In this document: one piece after another, positions 45,540-53,995 of the stretch | Numbering within the stretch: position 1 is the stretch's first letter | How the letters are laid out: each line of letters opens with the position of its first letter | DNA from: Streptomyces brevispora | Lineage (GTDB): Bacteria; Actinomycetota; Actinomycetes; Streptomycetales; Streptomycetaceae | DNA length: 64,000 bases | Reading direction: 5' to 3' | Assembly: GCF_007829885.1 (NCBI RefSeq) | Contig: NZ_VIWW01000001.1 | Coordinates: forward strand, 3,348,001-3,412,000 | Translations under genes and position numbers: made by a program | The notes under the pieces: model-generated | The model's database searches: none | Told to the model about the DNA's origin: nothing | Seen by the model: only the letters and a program-made list of their open reading frames with translations

Positions 45540-45727
45540 CCTCGTATGCCCGATATAAGGACCGGTCGCACGGGCTGATCACGGACCGGACGCACGGGAC
45601 TGATCACGGACCCGGCGCACGGCCCGATCGAGAACCGGGCCCACGGCCCAAGCGACCGGCCCACAACCCAAGCGACCGGCCCACAACCACGCGACCGGTA
45701 CAAGCCCTACGGCGACCGGTACAAGCC
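45540..45727. repeat. Cluster of short direct repeats between protease and LacI genes
   Basis: Three families follow each other: GCACGGGCTGATCACGGACC-like units of about 22-24 bases (from 45568), AAGCGACCGGCCCACAACCC twice (45650-45690) and GCGACCGGTACAAGCCCTAC twice (45690-45735). They run into the 3' end of the LacI gene. Their use is unknown; slippage products are the simplest view. Confidence 0.6.
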
Positions 45728-46780
45728 CTACGCGAGCGGCGCCCGCGCCGCCGTGGGTTCACCGCAGCCGCACGAGCGCCGCACCACCAGCGCCGAGGGG
45801 AACTGCTTCAGCCGCTCCCGCCGCGAGCCCGACACCCGCAGCGAGTCGTCGAGCACCAGGTCCACGGCCGCCCGCGCCATCGCCGGGCGGTCCGAGAAGA
45901 CCGTCGTGAGCGGCGGATCGGTCAGCCCGGCTTCCTTCACGTCGTCGAATCCCGCCACCGCGAGCTCGCCCGGCACATCGATCCGCAGTTCGCGCGCGGC
46001 CCGCAGCACCCCGATGGCCTGGTCGTCCGTCGCACAGAAGATCGCCGGGGGACGGTCCGGACCCGCGAGGAGACCCAGCGCCACCCGGTAGGCGTCGTAA
46101 CGGTTGTACGGGGCCTGGAAGAGCCGGCCCTCTGTCGATCGCCCCGACTCGTGCATCGCCCGGCGCCAGCCCTCGACGTGGTCGGCGACCGGGTCGCCGA
46201 CCACCGGGGTCGACTCCACACCGCCGAGGCACGCCACGTACTCGTTGCCGTGTTCCAGCAGGTGACGGGTGGCGAGTTGGGCGCCGCCGACGTCGTCCGT
46301 GACGACCGCGACGTCGTCGATCGCCTCGGGCCGCTCGTGCAGCAGCACGACCCGGGCGTCCCACGCCTCTATCTCGGCCGCGGCCCGCTCGCTCGGGCCC
46401 TGGCTGACCAGGATCAGTCCGGACACCCGCATGCCGAGGAAGGCCCGCAGATAGTGGACCTCGCGCTCGTCGCGGTAGTCGGAGTTGCCGACGAGCACCA
46501 TTTTTCCGCGCTCGGCGGCGGCCTGTTCGACCGCGTGCGCCATCTCCGCGAAGAACGGCTGCCGCGCGTCCGGCACGATCATCCCTATGAGATCGGTCCG
46601 CCGTGAGGCCATCGCCTGGGCGACCCGGTCGGGCCGGTAGCCCAGCTCCTTGATCGCGGCGAGTACCCGCTCGCGCGTGGCCGGGGCAACCGGCCTGGGT
46701 CCGTTGTTGATGACGTAGCTGACCACCGCGGTCGACGTCCCCGCCAGTCTTGCCACATCGTCCCGCGTCACCTTGGCCAC
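45728..46780 (-). CDS. LacI-family transcriptional regulator
   Basis: The 350-residue repressor has the LacI HTH at the very start ([20 protein letters not shown]) with hinge helix [20 protein letters not shown], then a periplasmic-binding-like effector domain (about 65-335: [58 protein letters not shown]). A Cys-containing tail (RSCGCGEP) closes it. No sugar operon is adjacent, so the target is elsewhere. The GTG start lies seven bases after TAGACT (leaderless). Confidence 0.92.
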   Translation of the reverse strand: MAKVTRDDVARLAGTSTAVVSYVINNGPRPVAPATRERVLAAIKELGYRPDRVAQAMASRRTDLIGMIVPDARQPFFAEMAHAVEQAAAERGKMVLVGNSDYRDEREVHYLRAFLGMRVSGLILVSQGPSERAAAEIEAWDARVVLLHERPEAIDDVAVVTDDVGGAQLATRHLLEHGNEYVACLGGVESTPVVGDPVADHVEGWRRAMHESGRSTEGRLFQAPYNRYDAYRVALGLLAGPDRPPAIFCATDDQAIGVLRAARELRIDVPGELAVAGFDDVKEAGLTDPPLTTVFSDRPAMARAAVDLVLDDSLRVSGSRRERLKQFPSALVVRRSCGCGEPTAARAPLA

Positions 46781-46787
46781 GCGCGGC

Positions 46788-46793
46788 AGTCTA
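46788..46793 (-). promoter_or_regulatory. -10 element of the LacI gene
   Basis: TAGACT on the minus strand, seven bases before the GTG start. Confidence 0.45.
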
Positions 46794-46804
46794 CGCGGAT
46801 GGAC

Positions 46805-47608
46805 CTACCTCTTGGCAGGCCGGACCGGGGCTTCTCCCGAGACGTCGGTTACCGCCGGCTGCTCCGAACGGGTGAGGGGTTCGGCGGCAGCCTTCGCAGC
46901 TGCCGCTTTGGCCTCCTCGGCGGCCGCCCGCTCCACCTTTTCCGGTGCGACGAAGCGGTATCCCACGTTGCGTACCGTGCCGATGAGCGACTCGTACTCG
47001 GGGCCGAGCTTGGCGCGCAGCCGCCGGACGTGTACGTCGACCGTCCGCGTGCCGCCGAAGTAGTCGTAGCCCCAGACCTCTTGGAGCAGTTGGGCACGGG
47101 TGAAGACCCGTCCCGGGTGCTGCGCCAGATACTTGATCAGTTCGAATTCCTTGAAGGTCAGGTCCAGGACCCGGCCCTTGAGCTTGGCGCTGTACGTTGC
47201 CTCGTCGATCGACAGATCGCCGTTGCGGATCTCCATCGGGGAGTCGTCGGAGGTGATCTGCTGCCGGCCGGTGGCCAGTCGCAGCCGCGCCTCGACCTCG
47301 GCCGGCCCCGCCGTGTCCAGCAGCACGTCGTCGATCCCCCAGTCCGCGGTGACGGCCGCGAGGCCGCCCTCCGTGACGACGAGGATCAACGGACAGCCGG
47401 GTCCGGTGGACCGCAGCAGCTGACAGAGCGAGCGGACCTGAGGCAGGTCGCGCCGTCCGTCGACGAGGATGACGTCGGCACCGGGGGTGTCGACGAGAGC
47501 GGGGCCTTCGGCGGGCGCCACCCGCACGCTGTGGAGCAGGAGGCCGAGCGCGGGAAGCACCTCCGTCGACGGTTGGAGGGCATTCGTCAGGAGCAGCAGT
47601 GAAGTCAT
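46805..47608 (-). CDS. glnR: Nitrogen-metabolism regulator GlnR (atypical orphan response regulator)
   Basis: The 267-residue protein has an atypical receiver (about 1-115) with the lone Asp in [12 protein letters not shown] and without the full acidic pocket, then an OmpR-type winged helix (about 140-225: [38 protein letters not shown]). An Ala/Glu-rich tail follows. GlnR activates glnA, amtB and nitrite-reductase genes and represses ureases in Streptomyces. No partner kinase is adjacent, as expected. It lies directly downstream-facing the LacI gene. Confidence 0.93.
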   Translation of the reverse strand: MTSLLLLTNALQPSTEVLPALGLLLHSVRVAPAEGPALVDTPGADVILVDGRRDLPQVRSLCQLLRSTGPGCPLILVVTEGGLAAVTADWGIDDVLLDTAGPAEVEARLRLATGRQQITSDDSPMEIRNGDLSIDEATYSAKLKGRVLDLTFKEFELIKYLAQHPGRVFTRAQLLQEVWGYDYFGGTRTVDVHVRRLRAKLGPEYESLIGTVRNVGYRFVAPEKVERAAAEEAKAAAAKAAAEPLTRSEQPAVTDVSGEAPVRPAKR

Positions 47609-47911
47609 CGCCGCCCACCTGCCTGGGTCGTCGGTCGATGATCGTGCACGGTTGGCTCGCCCATTACGTCGGTCCTCCTCGTTCCCTGCGAGAGGGGCAC
47701 TCCCGGGCGGGGCCCGGGGGAGTATGTGGCACTGCTTCGTACGCTTATTCGTGTTGTGCCGTATGACGTTTCGTCATACGGGTTTTACGGTTGCGGCCCC
47801 GCGCCCAGGACCGCTGAGCTTGTTGAAACGTCGCCGTAACAACGCGCGGAAAGCACAAAAGGACCCGGGGGCTGCATTGCCCGGATCCTCTTCCACAGGA
47901 GAATAGCCCAC
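47609..47911. other. Divergent intergenic region glnR / hydrolase
   Basis: About 300 bases with no gene. It contains CCCGGGC-GGG-GCCCGGG (47702-47718) and a strong palindrome CCGTATGACG-TTT-CGTCATACGG (47759-47781), followed by GTTTTA, which looks like a hairpin with a short T stretch or an operator. Both lie between the two divergent starts. Confidence 0.55.
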
Positions 47912-48808
47912 ATGAGTTCTGTGTCCGAGGGGCGATTTCGGAGTTCCTCTGTTCCCTTGATCACGCGCGGGCCGTCGCGGACCACGTTGCGGGCCGATGA
48001 CGGGGTCCGGATCGAGGCGGTGTACGACCCGTGTACGGCGGATGACGGCGTGGGCACGGAGACCGGCGACGCCGGTACGGCGATCGTCGTCGCGCACGGT
48101 TTCACCGGTTCGGCGGACCGCCCCGCGGTTCGGCGTGCCGTGGAGGTGTTCTCCCAGCGTGCGGCGGTGATCACGTTCTCCTTCCGGGGGCACGGTGGCT
48201 CCGGCGGACGGTCCACGGTGGGCGACCGCGAGGTGCTGGACCTGGCGGCGGCGGTGGCCTGGGCACGGTCGCTCGGGCACCGGCGTGTCGTTACGGTCGG
48301 GTTCTCCATGGGCGGTTCCGTGGTGCTCCGGCACGGGGCGCTGTATATGGATCCCGTGGCGGACGGCGAGGGCGCCAGGGCCGTTCCGGTGCGCGGGGGG
48401 CGCACGGAAGCGTATGTGGAGGCGCACGCGGATGCGGTGGTGTCCGTGAGTGCCCCGGCCCGGTGGTACTACCGGGGTACGGCCCCGATGCGTCGCCTGC
48501 ACTGGGTGGTCACCCGTCCCGCCGGCCGGCTGGTCGGCCGGTACGGCTTCGGGACCCGGATCGACCGCAACGACTGGGACCCGGTCCCGCTCTCCCCGGT
48601 CGCGGCGATCCCGCGGATCGCACCGGCGCCGCTGCTGATCGTGCACGGCGACAAGGACCCGTACTTCCCGCTCGACCACCCGAGGATGCTGGCCGACGCC
48701 GCGGACGGGGCCGCTGAGCTCTGGCTGGAGCGCGGCATGGGGCACGCGGAGAACGCGGCGGACGAGCCCCTGCTCATCCGCATCGCCGACTGGGCGACGA
48801 GCCGATGA
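47912..48808 (+). CDS. Alpha/beta-fold hydrolase
   Basis: The 298-residue protein has the oxyanion region VVAHGFTGSAD, FRGHGGSGGRS, nucleophile elbow VTVGFSMGGSVVLRHG, a late Asp in LIVHGDKDPYFPL and His in ERGMGHAENA, a complete Ser-Asp-His triad. Closest in style to serine aminopeptidase/dienelactone-hydrolase-like enzymes. CAGGAG precedes the ATG. Its stop is 55 bases from the MoaD/ThiS gene, which may be co-transcribed. Substrate unknown. Confidence 0.9.
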   Translation: MSSVSEGRFRSSSVPLITRGPSRTTLRADDGVRIEAVYDPCTADDGVGTETGDAGTAIVVAHGFTGSADRPAVRRAVEVFSQRAAVITFSFRGHGGSGGRSTVGDREVLDLAAAVAWARSLGHRRVVTVGFSMGGSVVLRHGALYMDPVADGEGARAVPVRGGRTEAYVEAHADAVVSVSAPARWYYRGTAPMRRLHWVVTRPAGRLVGRYGFGTRIDRNDWDPVPLSPVAAIPRIAPAPLLIVHGDKDPYFPLDHPRMLADAADGAAELWLERGMGHAENAADEPLLIRIADWATSR

Positions 48809-48863
48809 CGCGGTGAACGATGATGGACAGCCGACGCGAGACGAGACGAGAGGAGCCGCCGCC

Positions 48864-49118
48864 ATGCCTGCGGGAACGATCCGGTTCTGGGCAGCCGCCA
48901 AGGCCGCTGCCGGAACGGCGGAGGAGTCGTACGCCGCTGCGACGCTCGAGGAGGCGCTCGACGCGGTGCGCGAGCAGCACCCCGGCGAGCTGACCCGAGT
49001 GCTGCAAAGGTGTTCGTTCCTCATCGACGGTGACCCCGTCGGGACCCGGAGCCATGAGACCGTACGCCTTGCCGAGGGCGGCACGGTCGAGGTGCTCCCG
49101 CCGTTCGCAGGAGGGTGA
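48864..49118 (+). CDS. MoaD/ThiS-family sulfur-carrier protein
   Basis: Eighty-four residues of the beta-grasp fold: TIRFWAAAKAAAGTAEESY, a helix ATLEEALDAVREQHPGEL, VRLAEGGTVEVLPPFAGG. The diglycine C terminus that is thiocarboxylated is intact. It could serve molybdopterin synthase or another sulfur-transfer pathway; no moaE is near. It precedes a large membrane protein gene by ten bases. Confidence 0.88.
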   Translation: MPAGTIRFWAAAKAAAGTAEESYAAATLEEALDAVREQHPGELTRVLQRCSFLIDGDPVGTRSHETVRLAEGGTVEVLPPFAGG

Positions 49119-49128
49119 ACCGCAGAAC

Positions 49129-50784
49129 ATGAGCAGCAGCGATCAGCAACATCCGTACACGCATCAGCCGCATCAGCCGCAGGAGCCGTACGGCCAGGAG
49201 CCGCAGCCCCCGCAGCCCCCGCAGCCCTCGTACGGGCAGCAGCAGCCGTACGTGGATCCGGCCGATCCGTCGTACGGCGGGCAGGCATACGGTGACCAGA
49301 CGTACGGAGGCGCGGGCTACCCGGATCCCGCGTACGGGCAGCAGCAGCCCCACGGCGGTCAGCCGTACGGCGAACCCTCCCACGGGCAGCAGGCTCCCCA
49401 CGCGGGCGACGCGGCCCCGTACGCACCGCAGGCGCCGCAGGGCACGTACGAGCCGCAGCAGGCCGCACAGCAGCCGTACCGGGCCGCGCACCAGACCCAC
49501 CAGGCCGTACAGCAGCCGTACGAGCCCCAGCAGGCGCAGCAGCCCCACCAGGCTCCGCAGCACCATCAGCCGCACTCAGCCCCACAGCCCCACCAGGCTC
49601 CGCAGCCGCACCAGGCTCCGCAGCCGCACCAGGCTCCGCAGCCGCACCAGGCTCCGCAGCCGCACCAGGCCCCGCAGCCCCACCAGGCTCCGCAGCCGCA
49701 GCCCGGGGACGACTGGCCGGCCCGGGAGCAGGGTGTCGCGCAGACCTGGGAGGGCCAGACCTGGGACACCCAGTACCAGCCGACCATCCAGCCGAGGCGG
49801 CAGCCCGCGCAGCCGGTGCAGCCGGTGCGGGGCGCCGAGCCCGACGGCCGGCCCGTCCAGCCCGCCGTAGACGCCGCCGGTCTGCCGCCGCGGGGCGCGT
49901 CCGGCGCGTACCCGCTGCCCCCGGAGGTCCGGGCGGCTCCCGCCGCTCACGCTCCGGCGGCCGCCTCCGCCGACGCCGCGCAGGCCGACAACGGGTACAG
50001 CGCGCCCACCACACTGGGCAACAGCCGCATCACGGACGCCCAGCGCGCCCGCGCCGAGGGCCGTTCACCGATCATCGCGCCCGGGATGCAGCCCGCCGCG
50101 ATCACCGCGGGGCTCGGGCTGCTGCTCGCGCTCGGTGCGGCCGTGGGCTCATACGCCCTGGTCGTTCCGCTGGTGCTGCTCCAGGCGGTGACCGCGGCCG
50201 GATGGTTCCGGCTCAACGGCATGTGGCCGGCCCGACAGGGCATCGCGCTCGCCTTCGCCGGTGGCTTCGTCGCCGACGTGGTGCTGCTGGCCGCGGGCCG
50301 GGAGAACGGCCCGGCCGCGATCCTCGGCACGCTCGGTGTCTGGGTGCTGCTCACCGTCGTACTCCAGCTGCGCAGCCATGCGGGCGCCGACGAGCGGATG
50401 CAGGGGCTGATGGCCACCGTCGCCTCGGCCGCGCTCGCGGTCCTGGCCGCCGGGCACCTCGCGGCCGTCCCGGACGCCGTGACGGTCGGCGGGGTCGCCG
50501 TCGCCCTCGCGGTGCTCGCACGGGCGCTGCCGCTGCCCGGACCGGCTTCCGTCGGGGCGGCGCTGATCGTCGCCGCGGGCGCCGGTGCCGCTGCGGGCGC
50601 CGTCACCGATCTGGGGGCGAAGGGTGCGCTGCTCGGCCTCGCCGCCGGTGTCTGCGCGCTGATCGGGCTGCGGGTGGCCAGCTATGACTACCCGTCACGC
50701 TTCGTGCACATGACCGCCGGAGTGGCCCTGCCGCTCACCGCGGCCGCGCCGGCCGTGTACCTGATCGGCCGCGCGATCTCGTAA
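49129..50784 (+). CDS. Membrane protein with long Pro/Gln-rich repeat region
   Basis: The 551-residue product has a low-complexity N-terminal half (1-290) rich in Gln, Pro, His and Tyr (YGQ, QQPY, and seven exact QPHQAP units at about 153-194) and a C-terminal half with eight or nine hydrophobic spans (ITAGLGLLLALGAAVGSYAL to AAAPAVYLIGRAI). The N-terminal part is probably a cytoplasmic, disordered scaffold, of the kind seen in actinobacterial polar-growth proteins; the membrane part matches no transporter family I know. Uncharacterised, but conserved in position in Streptomyces as I recall. Confidence 0.8.
   Translation: MSSSDQQHPYTHQPHQPQEPYGQEPQPPQPPQPSYGQQQPYVDPADPSYGGQAYGDQTYGGAGYPDPAYGQQQPHGGQPYGEPSHGQQAPHAGDAAPYAPQAPQGTYEPQQAAQQPYRAAHQTHQAVQQPYEPQQAQQPHQAPQHHQPHSAPQPHQAPQPHQAPQPHQAPQPHQAPQPHQAPQPHQAPQPQPGDDWPAREQGVAQTWEGQTWDTQYQPTIQPRRQPAQPVQPVRGAEPDGRPVQPAVDAAGLPPRGASGAYPLPPEVRAAPAAHAPAAASADAAQADNGYSAPTTLGNSRITDAQRARAEGRSPIIAPGMQPAAITAGLGLLLALGAAVGSYALVVPLVLLQAVTAAGWFRLNGMWPARQGIALAFAGGFVADVVLLAAGRENGPAAILGTLGVWVLLTVVLQLRSHAGADERMQGLMATVASAALAVLAAGHLAAVPDAVTVGGVAVALAVLARALPLPGPASVGAALIVAAGAGAAAGAVTDLGAKGALLGLAAGVCALIGLRVASYDYPSRFVHMTAGVALPLTAAAPAVYLIGRAIS
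49585..49710 (+). repeat. 18-bp tandem repeat, seven copies, in frame
   Basis: Seven consecutive copies of CAGCCGCACCAGGCTCCG (with C/T and C/G wobble) encode QPHQAP. Copies differ only at third positions, so the number is likely to change by slippage. Confidence 0.9.
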
Positions 50785-50846
50785 CCCGCAACCCGTAACC
50801 GTCACGTCTCACGCGTCTCGCGCGTCACATGCGTCACAGTCGGGCC

Positions 50847-50880
50847 GAAGCCCCCCGTCGGGGAACCGGTGGGGGGCTTC
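50847..50880 (+). terminator. Terminator after the Pro/Gln-rich membrane protein gene
   Basis: Ten-base stem GAAGCCCCCC (50847-50856) and GGGGGGCTTC (50871-50880), 14-base loop. Confidence 0.8.
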
Positions 50881-50972
50881 CGCTCGTCGATCACACGGGG
50901 TGTGGCGTGTGGCCGCAGTAGGCTCACGGGCGCCACGGGTCCGAACGGACGCGGGTGGGGGAGAGAACGGGC

Positions 50973-51662
50973 ATGCGTGCGCTGCGAATACTGCTGGTCT
51001 TCGTCGTGATTCTGGGCGGCGTGTTCATCGCCGTCGACCGTGCGGCGGTGTATTTCGCCGAGTCGCTGGTGGCGGACCGGGTGAAGGTCTCCGGGGCGGA
51101 GATCGGCTCGACGGACGTCTCCATCAAGGGCTTTCCGTTCCTGACCCAGGTCGCCGGATCGGAGCTCGACGAGGTCGACGTGAAGATCAGCGGCATCGAG
51201 ACCAGTGCGAACGGCCGCAGTCTCCGGATCAACAGGATGAACGCCGAACTGCACCAGGTGCGGCTGACCAACGGCTTCTCCGGCGTCACCGCCGCACGGG
51301 CGACCGGCACGGCCGTCGTCTCGTACGAGGACCTCACCAAGGCGGCCGGCGAGGACGTCGCCATCGAGTACGGCGCCAACGGCAAGGTGAAGGTGACCGG
51401 CGCGGTCACCGTGCTCGGCCGCACGATCTCGCGCAGCGTCCTGTCCACCGTCAGCTTGACCGACGGCCACACCGTCCGGTTGCACGCCGACAAGGTGCCG
51501 GGCGAGGGAATCCCCGGCCTCGAGCGCGTGGTGCGCGAGAGGACCGACTTCGAGCGCGAGATCGGCGGACTGCCGAGCGGCCTCAAGCTGGAGACGATCC
51601 GGCCGACCGCCGCGGGCCTCGAGATCTCGGTGACGGGCACCGACGTCGCACTCGCCGGATAG
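50973..51662 (+). CDS. DUF2993 protein, exported or membrane-anchored
   Basis: The 229-residue protein has one N-terminal hydrophobic segment (LRILLVFVVILGGVFIAVDRA) and a mature region of the DUF2993 (LmeA-like) type: VKVSGAEIGSTDVSIKGFPF, LTQVAGSELDEVDVKI and VSYEDLTKAA. The family is actinobacterial; the mycobacterial LmeA is involved in lipomannan elongation. Here it likely acts in the envelope. GGGGGAGAG precedes the ATG at 50973; an earlier start adds six residues. Confidence 0.88.
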   Translation: MRALRILLVFVVILGGVFIAVDRAAVYFAESLVADRVKVSGAEIGSTDVSIKGFPFLTQVAGSELDEVDVKISGIETSANGRSLRINRMNAELHQVRLTNGFSGVTAARATGTAVVSYEDLTKAAGEDVAIEYGANGKVKVTGAVTVLGRTISRSVLSTVSLTDGHTVRLHADKVPGEGIPGLERVVRERTDFEREIGGLPSGLKLETIRPTAAGLEISVTGTDVALAG

Positions 51663-51965
51663 TTTCTCGCCGGACAGCTCCCGCTGGACAGCTCCCCGCC
51701 GGACAGCATTCGCCGGACAGCTCCCGCCGCGCGACAGGGCGGCGGCCCGGTGCTCGGGGCCCGCACGCGGTCTCCGGCGCGCTTCCGTAGCCCCGCGTCA
51801 CATCACGTCACATCAGGTCACAGCCCCGGGCCGCATACTGAGACGGTCGTGTCCGTTCCGTAGATGCCCGACGGGCGGCCCGCTCCGGGAACCCGCCCCG
51901 GAGCGCGCCGGATCCGTCTCGTATCTCGCATGGTGGATGATCGTGTCTCATTATGTGACACAACG
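51663..51965. other. Intergenic region with CGGACAGCTCC-like repeats
   Basis: Bases 51668-51730 hold four degenerate copies of a CCGGACAGCTCCC-like unit; 51800-51825 has two CACGTCACATCA-like units. No gene is visible. The end of the region leads into the leader-peptide promoter. Confidence 0.5.
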
Positions 51966-51995
51966 GTGACATGTCCGCCCGTACGTCCCTACGAT
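51966..51995 (+). promoter_or_regulatory. Promoter of the leader peptide and sulfurtransferase
   Basis: GTGACA (51966-51971) and TACGAT (51990-51995) are 18 bases apart and the -10 ends seven bases before the ATG at 52003, so the transcript probably starts at the leader peptide's first base. Confidence 0.6.
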
Positions 51996-52002
51996 CGGTC
52001 CC

Positions 52003-52110
52003 ATGCAGTGCTCTATTAGCGGTCTCCCACAGCGGGGACGGGCGGATCTCACGAAGCGGCGGGCAGTGGACCTGTGCCGTGTCGCCGCCATGCTCTGTCG
52101 CACTGTCTGA
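52003..52110 (+). CDS. Putative Cys-containing leader peptide ahead of cysA
   Basis: A 35-residue reading frame ends KRRAVDLCRVAAMLCRTV. The RRx-VDLCRV-x-x-LCR pattern is that of short peptides annotated as putative leader peptides upstream of sulfur genes in Streptomyces; in mycobacteria analogous Cys-bearing leaderless short frames act as cysteine-responsive attenuators. Three Cys codons are present (positions 3, 25, 32). It starts seven bases after a -10 element and lies 144 bases upstream of the sulfurtransferase. Attenuation here is inference. Confidence 0.7.
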   Translation: MQCSISGLPQRGRADLTKRRAVDLCRVAAMLCRTV

Positions 52111-52254
52111 GCGGGATACGTCGATTTCCCGCATTCCCGGCCCTTCGACCATGCGTCGGGGCCATCCCGATGCCCCTGTGCACGCGCCGAACCCGCGCCC
52201 CGTACATCCGCATCCCGCACCAACTCGCCGCAGACTGCCCCGGAGGAGAACACA

Positions 52255-53100
52255 ATGAGCCGCAGTGACGTCCTGGTCGACGCCGACTGGGTCGAGGCCC
52301 ACATCGACGACCCGAAGGTCGCCATCGTCGAGGTCGACGAGGACACCTCCGCGTACGAGACGAACCACATCAAGAACGCGATCCGGATCGACTGGACCAA
52401 GGACCTCCAGGACCCGGTCCGCCGCGACTTCATCGACCAGGCGGGCTTCGAGGAGCTGCTGTCCGGCAAGGGCATCGGCAACGACACCACGGTCGTCCTG
52501 TACGGCGGCAACAACAACTGGTTCGCGTCCTACGCGTTCTGGTACTTCAAGCTCTACGGCCACCAGGACGTCCGCCTGCTCGACGGCGGCCGCAAGAAGT
52601 GGGAGCTCGACGCCCGCGAGCTGGTCGACGGCGACCAGATCCCGTCCCGTCCGGCCGCCGACTACAAGGCCCAGCCGCAGGACGAGTCGATCCGCGCCTA
52701 CCGCGACGACATCCTGAAGGCGATCGGCAACCAGAACCTGGTCGACGTGCGGTCGCCCGACGAGTTCAGCGGCAAGCTGCTCGCCCCGGCCCACCTTCCG
52801 CAGGAGCAGTCGCAGCGCCCCGGCCACGTGCCGAGCGCCCGCAACATCCCGTGGTCGAAGAACGCCAACGACGACGGCACCTTCAAGTCGGACGAAGAGC
52901 TGAAGGCCCTCTACGAGGCCGAGCAGGTCGACCTGGCGAAGGACACCATCGCCTACTGCCGTATCGGCGAGCGCTCCGCGCTCACCTGGTTCGTGCTGCA
53001 CCAGCTGCTCGGCCAGGAGAACGTCAAGAACTACGACGGCTCGTGGACCGAGTACGGCTCCCTCGTGGGCGTGCCGATCGAGCTCGGCGCCAGCAAGTAG
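52255..53100 (+). CDS. cysA: Thiosulfate sulfurtransferase (rhodanese)
   Basis: The 281-residue enzyme has two rhodanese domains (1-130 and 150-281). The active Cys is in TIAYCRIGERSALTWF (about 233). Conserved signatures include NHIKNAIRIDW and LLDGGRKKWELD. It moves sulfane sulfur from thiosulfate to cyanide or thiol acceptors. GGAGGAG precedes the start. The DUF1416 gene behind it and the leader peptide before it form the usual actinobacterial sulfur module. Confidence 0.93.
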   Translation: MSRSDVLVDADWVEAHIDDPKVAIVEVDEDTSAYETNHIKNAIRIDWTKDLQDPVRRDFIDQAGFEELLSGKGIGNDTTVVLYGGNNNWFASYAFWYFKLYGHQDVRLLDGGRKKWELDARELVDGDQIPSRPAADYKAQPQDESIRAYRDDILKAIGNQNLVDVRSPDEFSGKLLAPAHLPQEQSQRPGHVPSARNIPWSKNANDDGTFKSDEELKALYEAEQVDLAKDTIAYCRIGERSALTWFVLHQLLGQENVKNYDGSWTEYGSLVGVPIELGASK

Positions 53101-53114
53101 CTCTTCGCGCGACG

Positions 53115-53150
53115 CCGTAGGTGCGTACCTCCGGAGGTACGCACCTACGG
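53115..53150. repeat. Perfect 36-bp palindrome between cysA and DUF1416
   Basis: CCGTAGGTGCGTACCT (53115-53130), CCGG, and the exact complement (53135-53150). Transcribed, it is a 16-base stem with CCGG at the tip, 15 bases after the sulfurtransferase stop. It could be a terminator, an RNase site that sets the expression ratio of the two genes, or a protein site. Confidence 0.85.
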
Positions 53151-53235
53151 AGGCGGGCGACTCCGGAGGTGTGCGACCCCGTGGGTACGCGGACTTCCCG
53201 ACCGGCACGACCCCCGACCAGAAGGACAGAACACC

Positions 53236-53523
53236 ATGTGTGGAGCAAAGGCCGGCGGCCCCGACGCTTCGACCATCAAGCCCGGTGAGACCACCATCCA
53301 GGGCAGCGTGACCCGCGACGGCGAGCCCGTCACCGGCTACGTCCGCCTGCTGGACTCGACCGGTGAGTTCACCGCCGAGGTCCCGACCTCGGCGACCGGA
53401 CAGTTCCGCTTCTACGCGGCCGAGGGCACCTGGACGCTGCGCGCCCTCGTCCCGGGCGGCAGTGCCGACCGCACGGTCGTGGCACAGACGGGCGGCCTCT
53501 CCGAGGTGGCCATCGCCGTCTAG
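53236..53523 (+). CDS. DUF1416 protein of the sulfurtransferase operon
   Basis: Ninety-five residues with the family's opening MCGAKAGGP and a beta-sandwich body (TTIQGSVTRDGEPVTGYVRL, TGQFRFYAAEGTWTLRAL). It follows cysA in nearly all actinobacteria. The second-residue Cys suggests a sulfur or metal role. AGAAGGACAG precedes the start. Confidence 0.92.
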   Translation: MCGAKAGGPDASTIKPGETTIQGSVTRDGEPVTGYVRLLDSTGEFTAEVPTSATGQFRFYAAEGTWTLRALVPGGSADRTVVAQTGGLSEVAIAV

Positions 53524-53556
53524 GACCTGGCGCCGCTCAGCGGATGACGGACCGGC

Positions 53557-53613
53557 CGAAGGGCCGTACCCCAGGGGGTTGGACGCCCTACTGAACCGGG
53601 GTACGGCCCTTCG
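53557..53613 (+). terminator. Terminator of the cysA-DUF1416 operon
   Basis: Perfect 16-base stem: CGAAGGGCCGTACCCC (53557-53572) with complement 53598-53613, loop 25 bases, 34 bases past the stop. Confidence 0.85.
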
Positions 53614-53670
53614 TGCCGTCCGGGCGGAGCCCCGTCCGGTCCAGGAGCGGCTGGCTCGGCGGATCGGGCC

Positions 53671-53676
53671 TACGCT
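53671..53676 (+). promoter_or_regulatory. -10 element of the DUF3099 gene
   Basis: TACGCT six bases before the ATG at 53683; leaderless arrangement. Confidence 0.5.
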
Positions 53677-53682
53677 GGATTT

Positions 53683-53982
53683 ATGTACGCTCGACGCCGT
53701 CGCGCATATTTCCTGATGATGGGCGGATGTCTCGTCCTCTTCGTCTCGGCCTGGGCCTTCGTGAGGCTCTGGTCGGTTCCGGCCGCCATCATCATGTGTG
53801 TGATCGCCATGGTCATCCCGCCCGTCGCGGCCATTGTGGCCAACCGGAAGGGGCCGGAGGACCGCTGGTGGGACGAGCCGGACCCGGACATCCGGGAGCG
53901 GCTGAAGAAGGAGAACCCCACCGGCGACCAGGAGTCCGACGAGTGGTGGGACGAGCTCGACGGCAAGAAGCGCCGCCGTTGA
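53683..53982 (+). CDS. DUF3099 small membrane protein
   Basis: Ninety-nine residues: basic start (MYARRRRAYF), two membrane spans (LMMGGCLVLFVSAWAFVRLW; AAIIMCVIAMVIPPVAAIVA) and an acidic Trp-rich tail (RWWDEPDPD, EWWDELDGKKRRR). Function unknown; conserved in Streptomyces between cysA and dsrE genes. Confidence 0.88.
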   Translation: MYARRRRAYFLMMGGCLVLFVSAWAFVRLWSVPAAIIMCVIAMVIPPVAAIVANRKGPEDRWWDEPDPDIRERLKKENPTGDQESDEWWDELDGKKRRR

Positions 53983-53995
53983 GGGACCGGCTCGA

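Noticed and set aside
49585..49710. CRISPR array
   Set aside because: The 18-bp units are contiguous with no spacers and lie in a reading frame.
47774..50014. A 746-codon minus-strand frame opposite the hydrolase and the repeat membrane protein
   Set aside because: Composition is Arg/Pro/Ala noise and it opposes three genes with clear domains.
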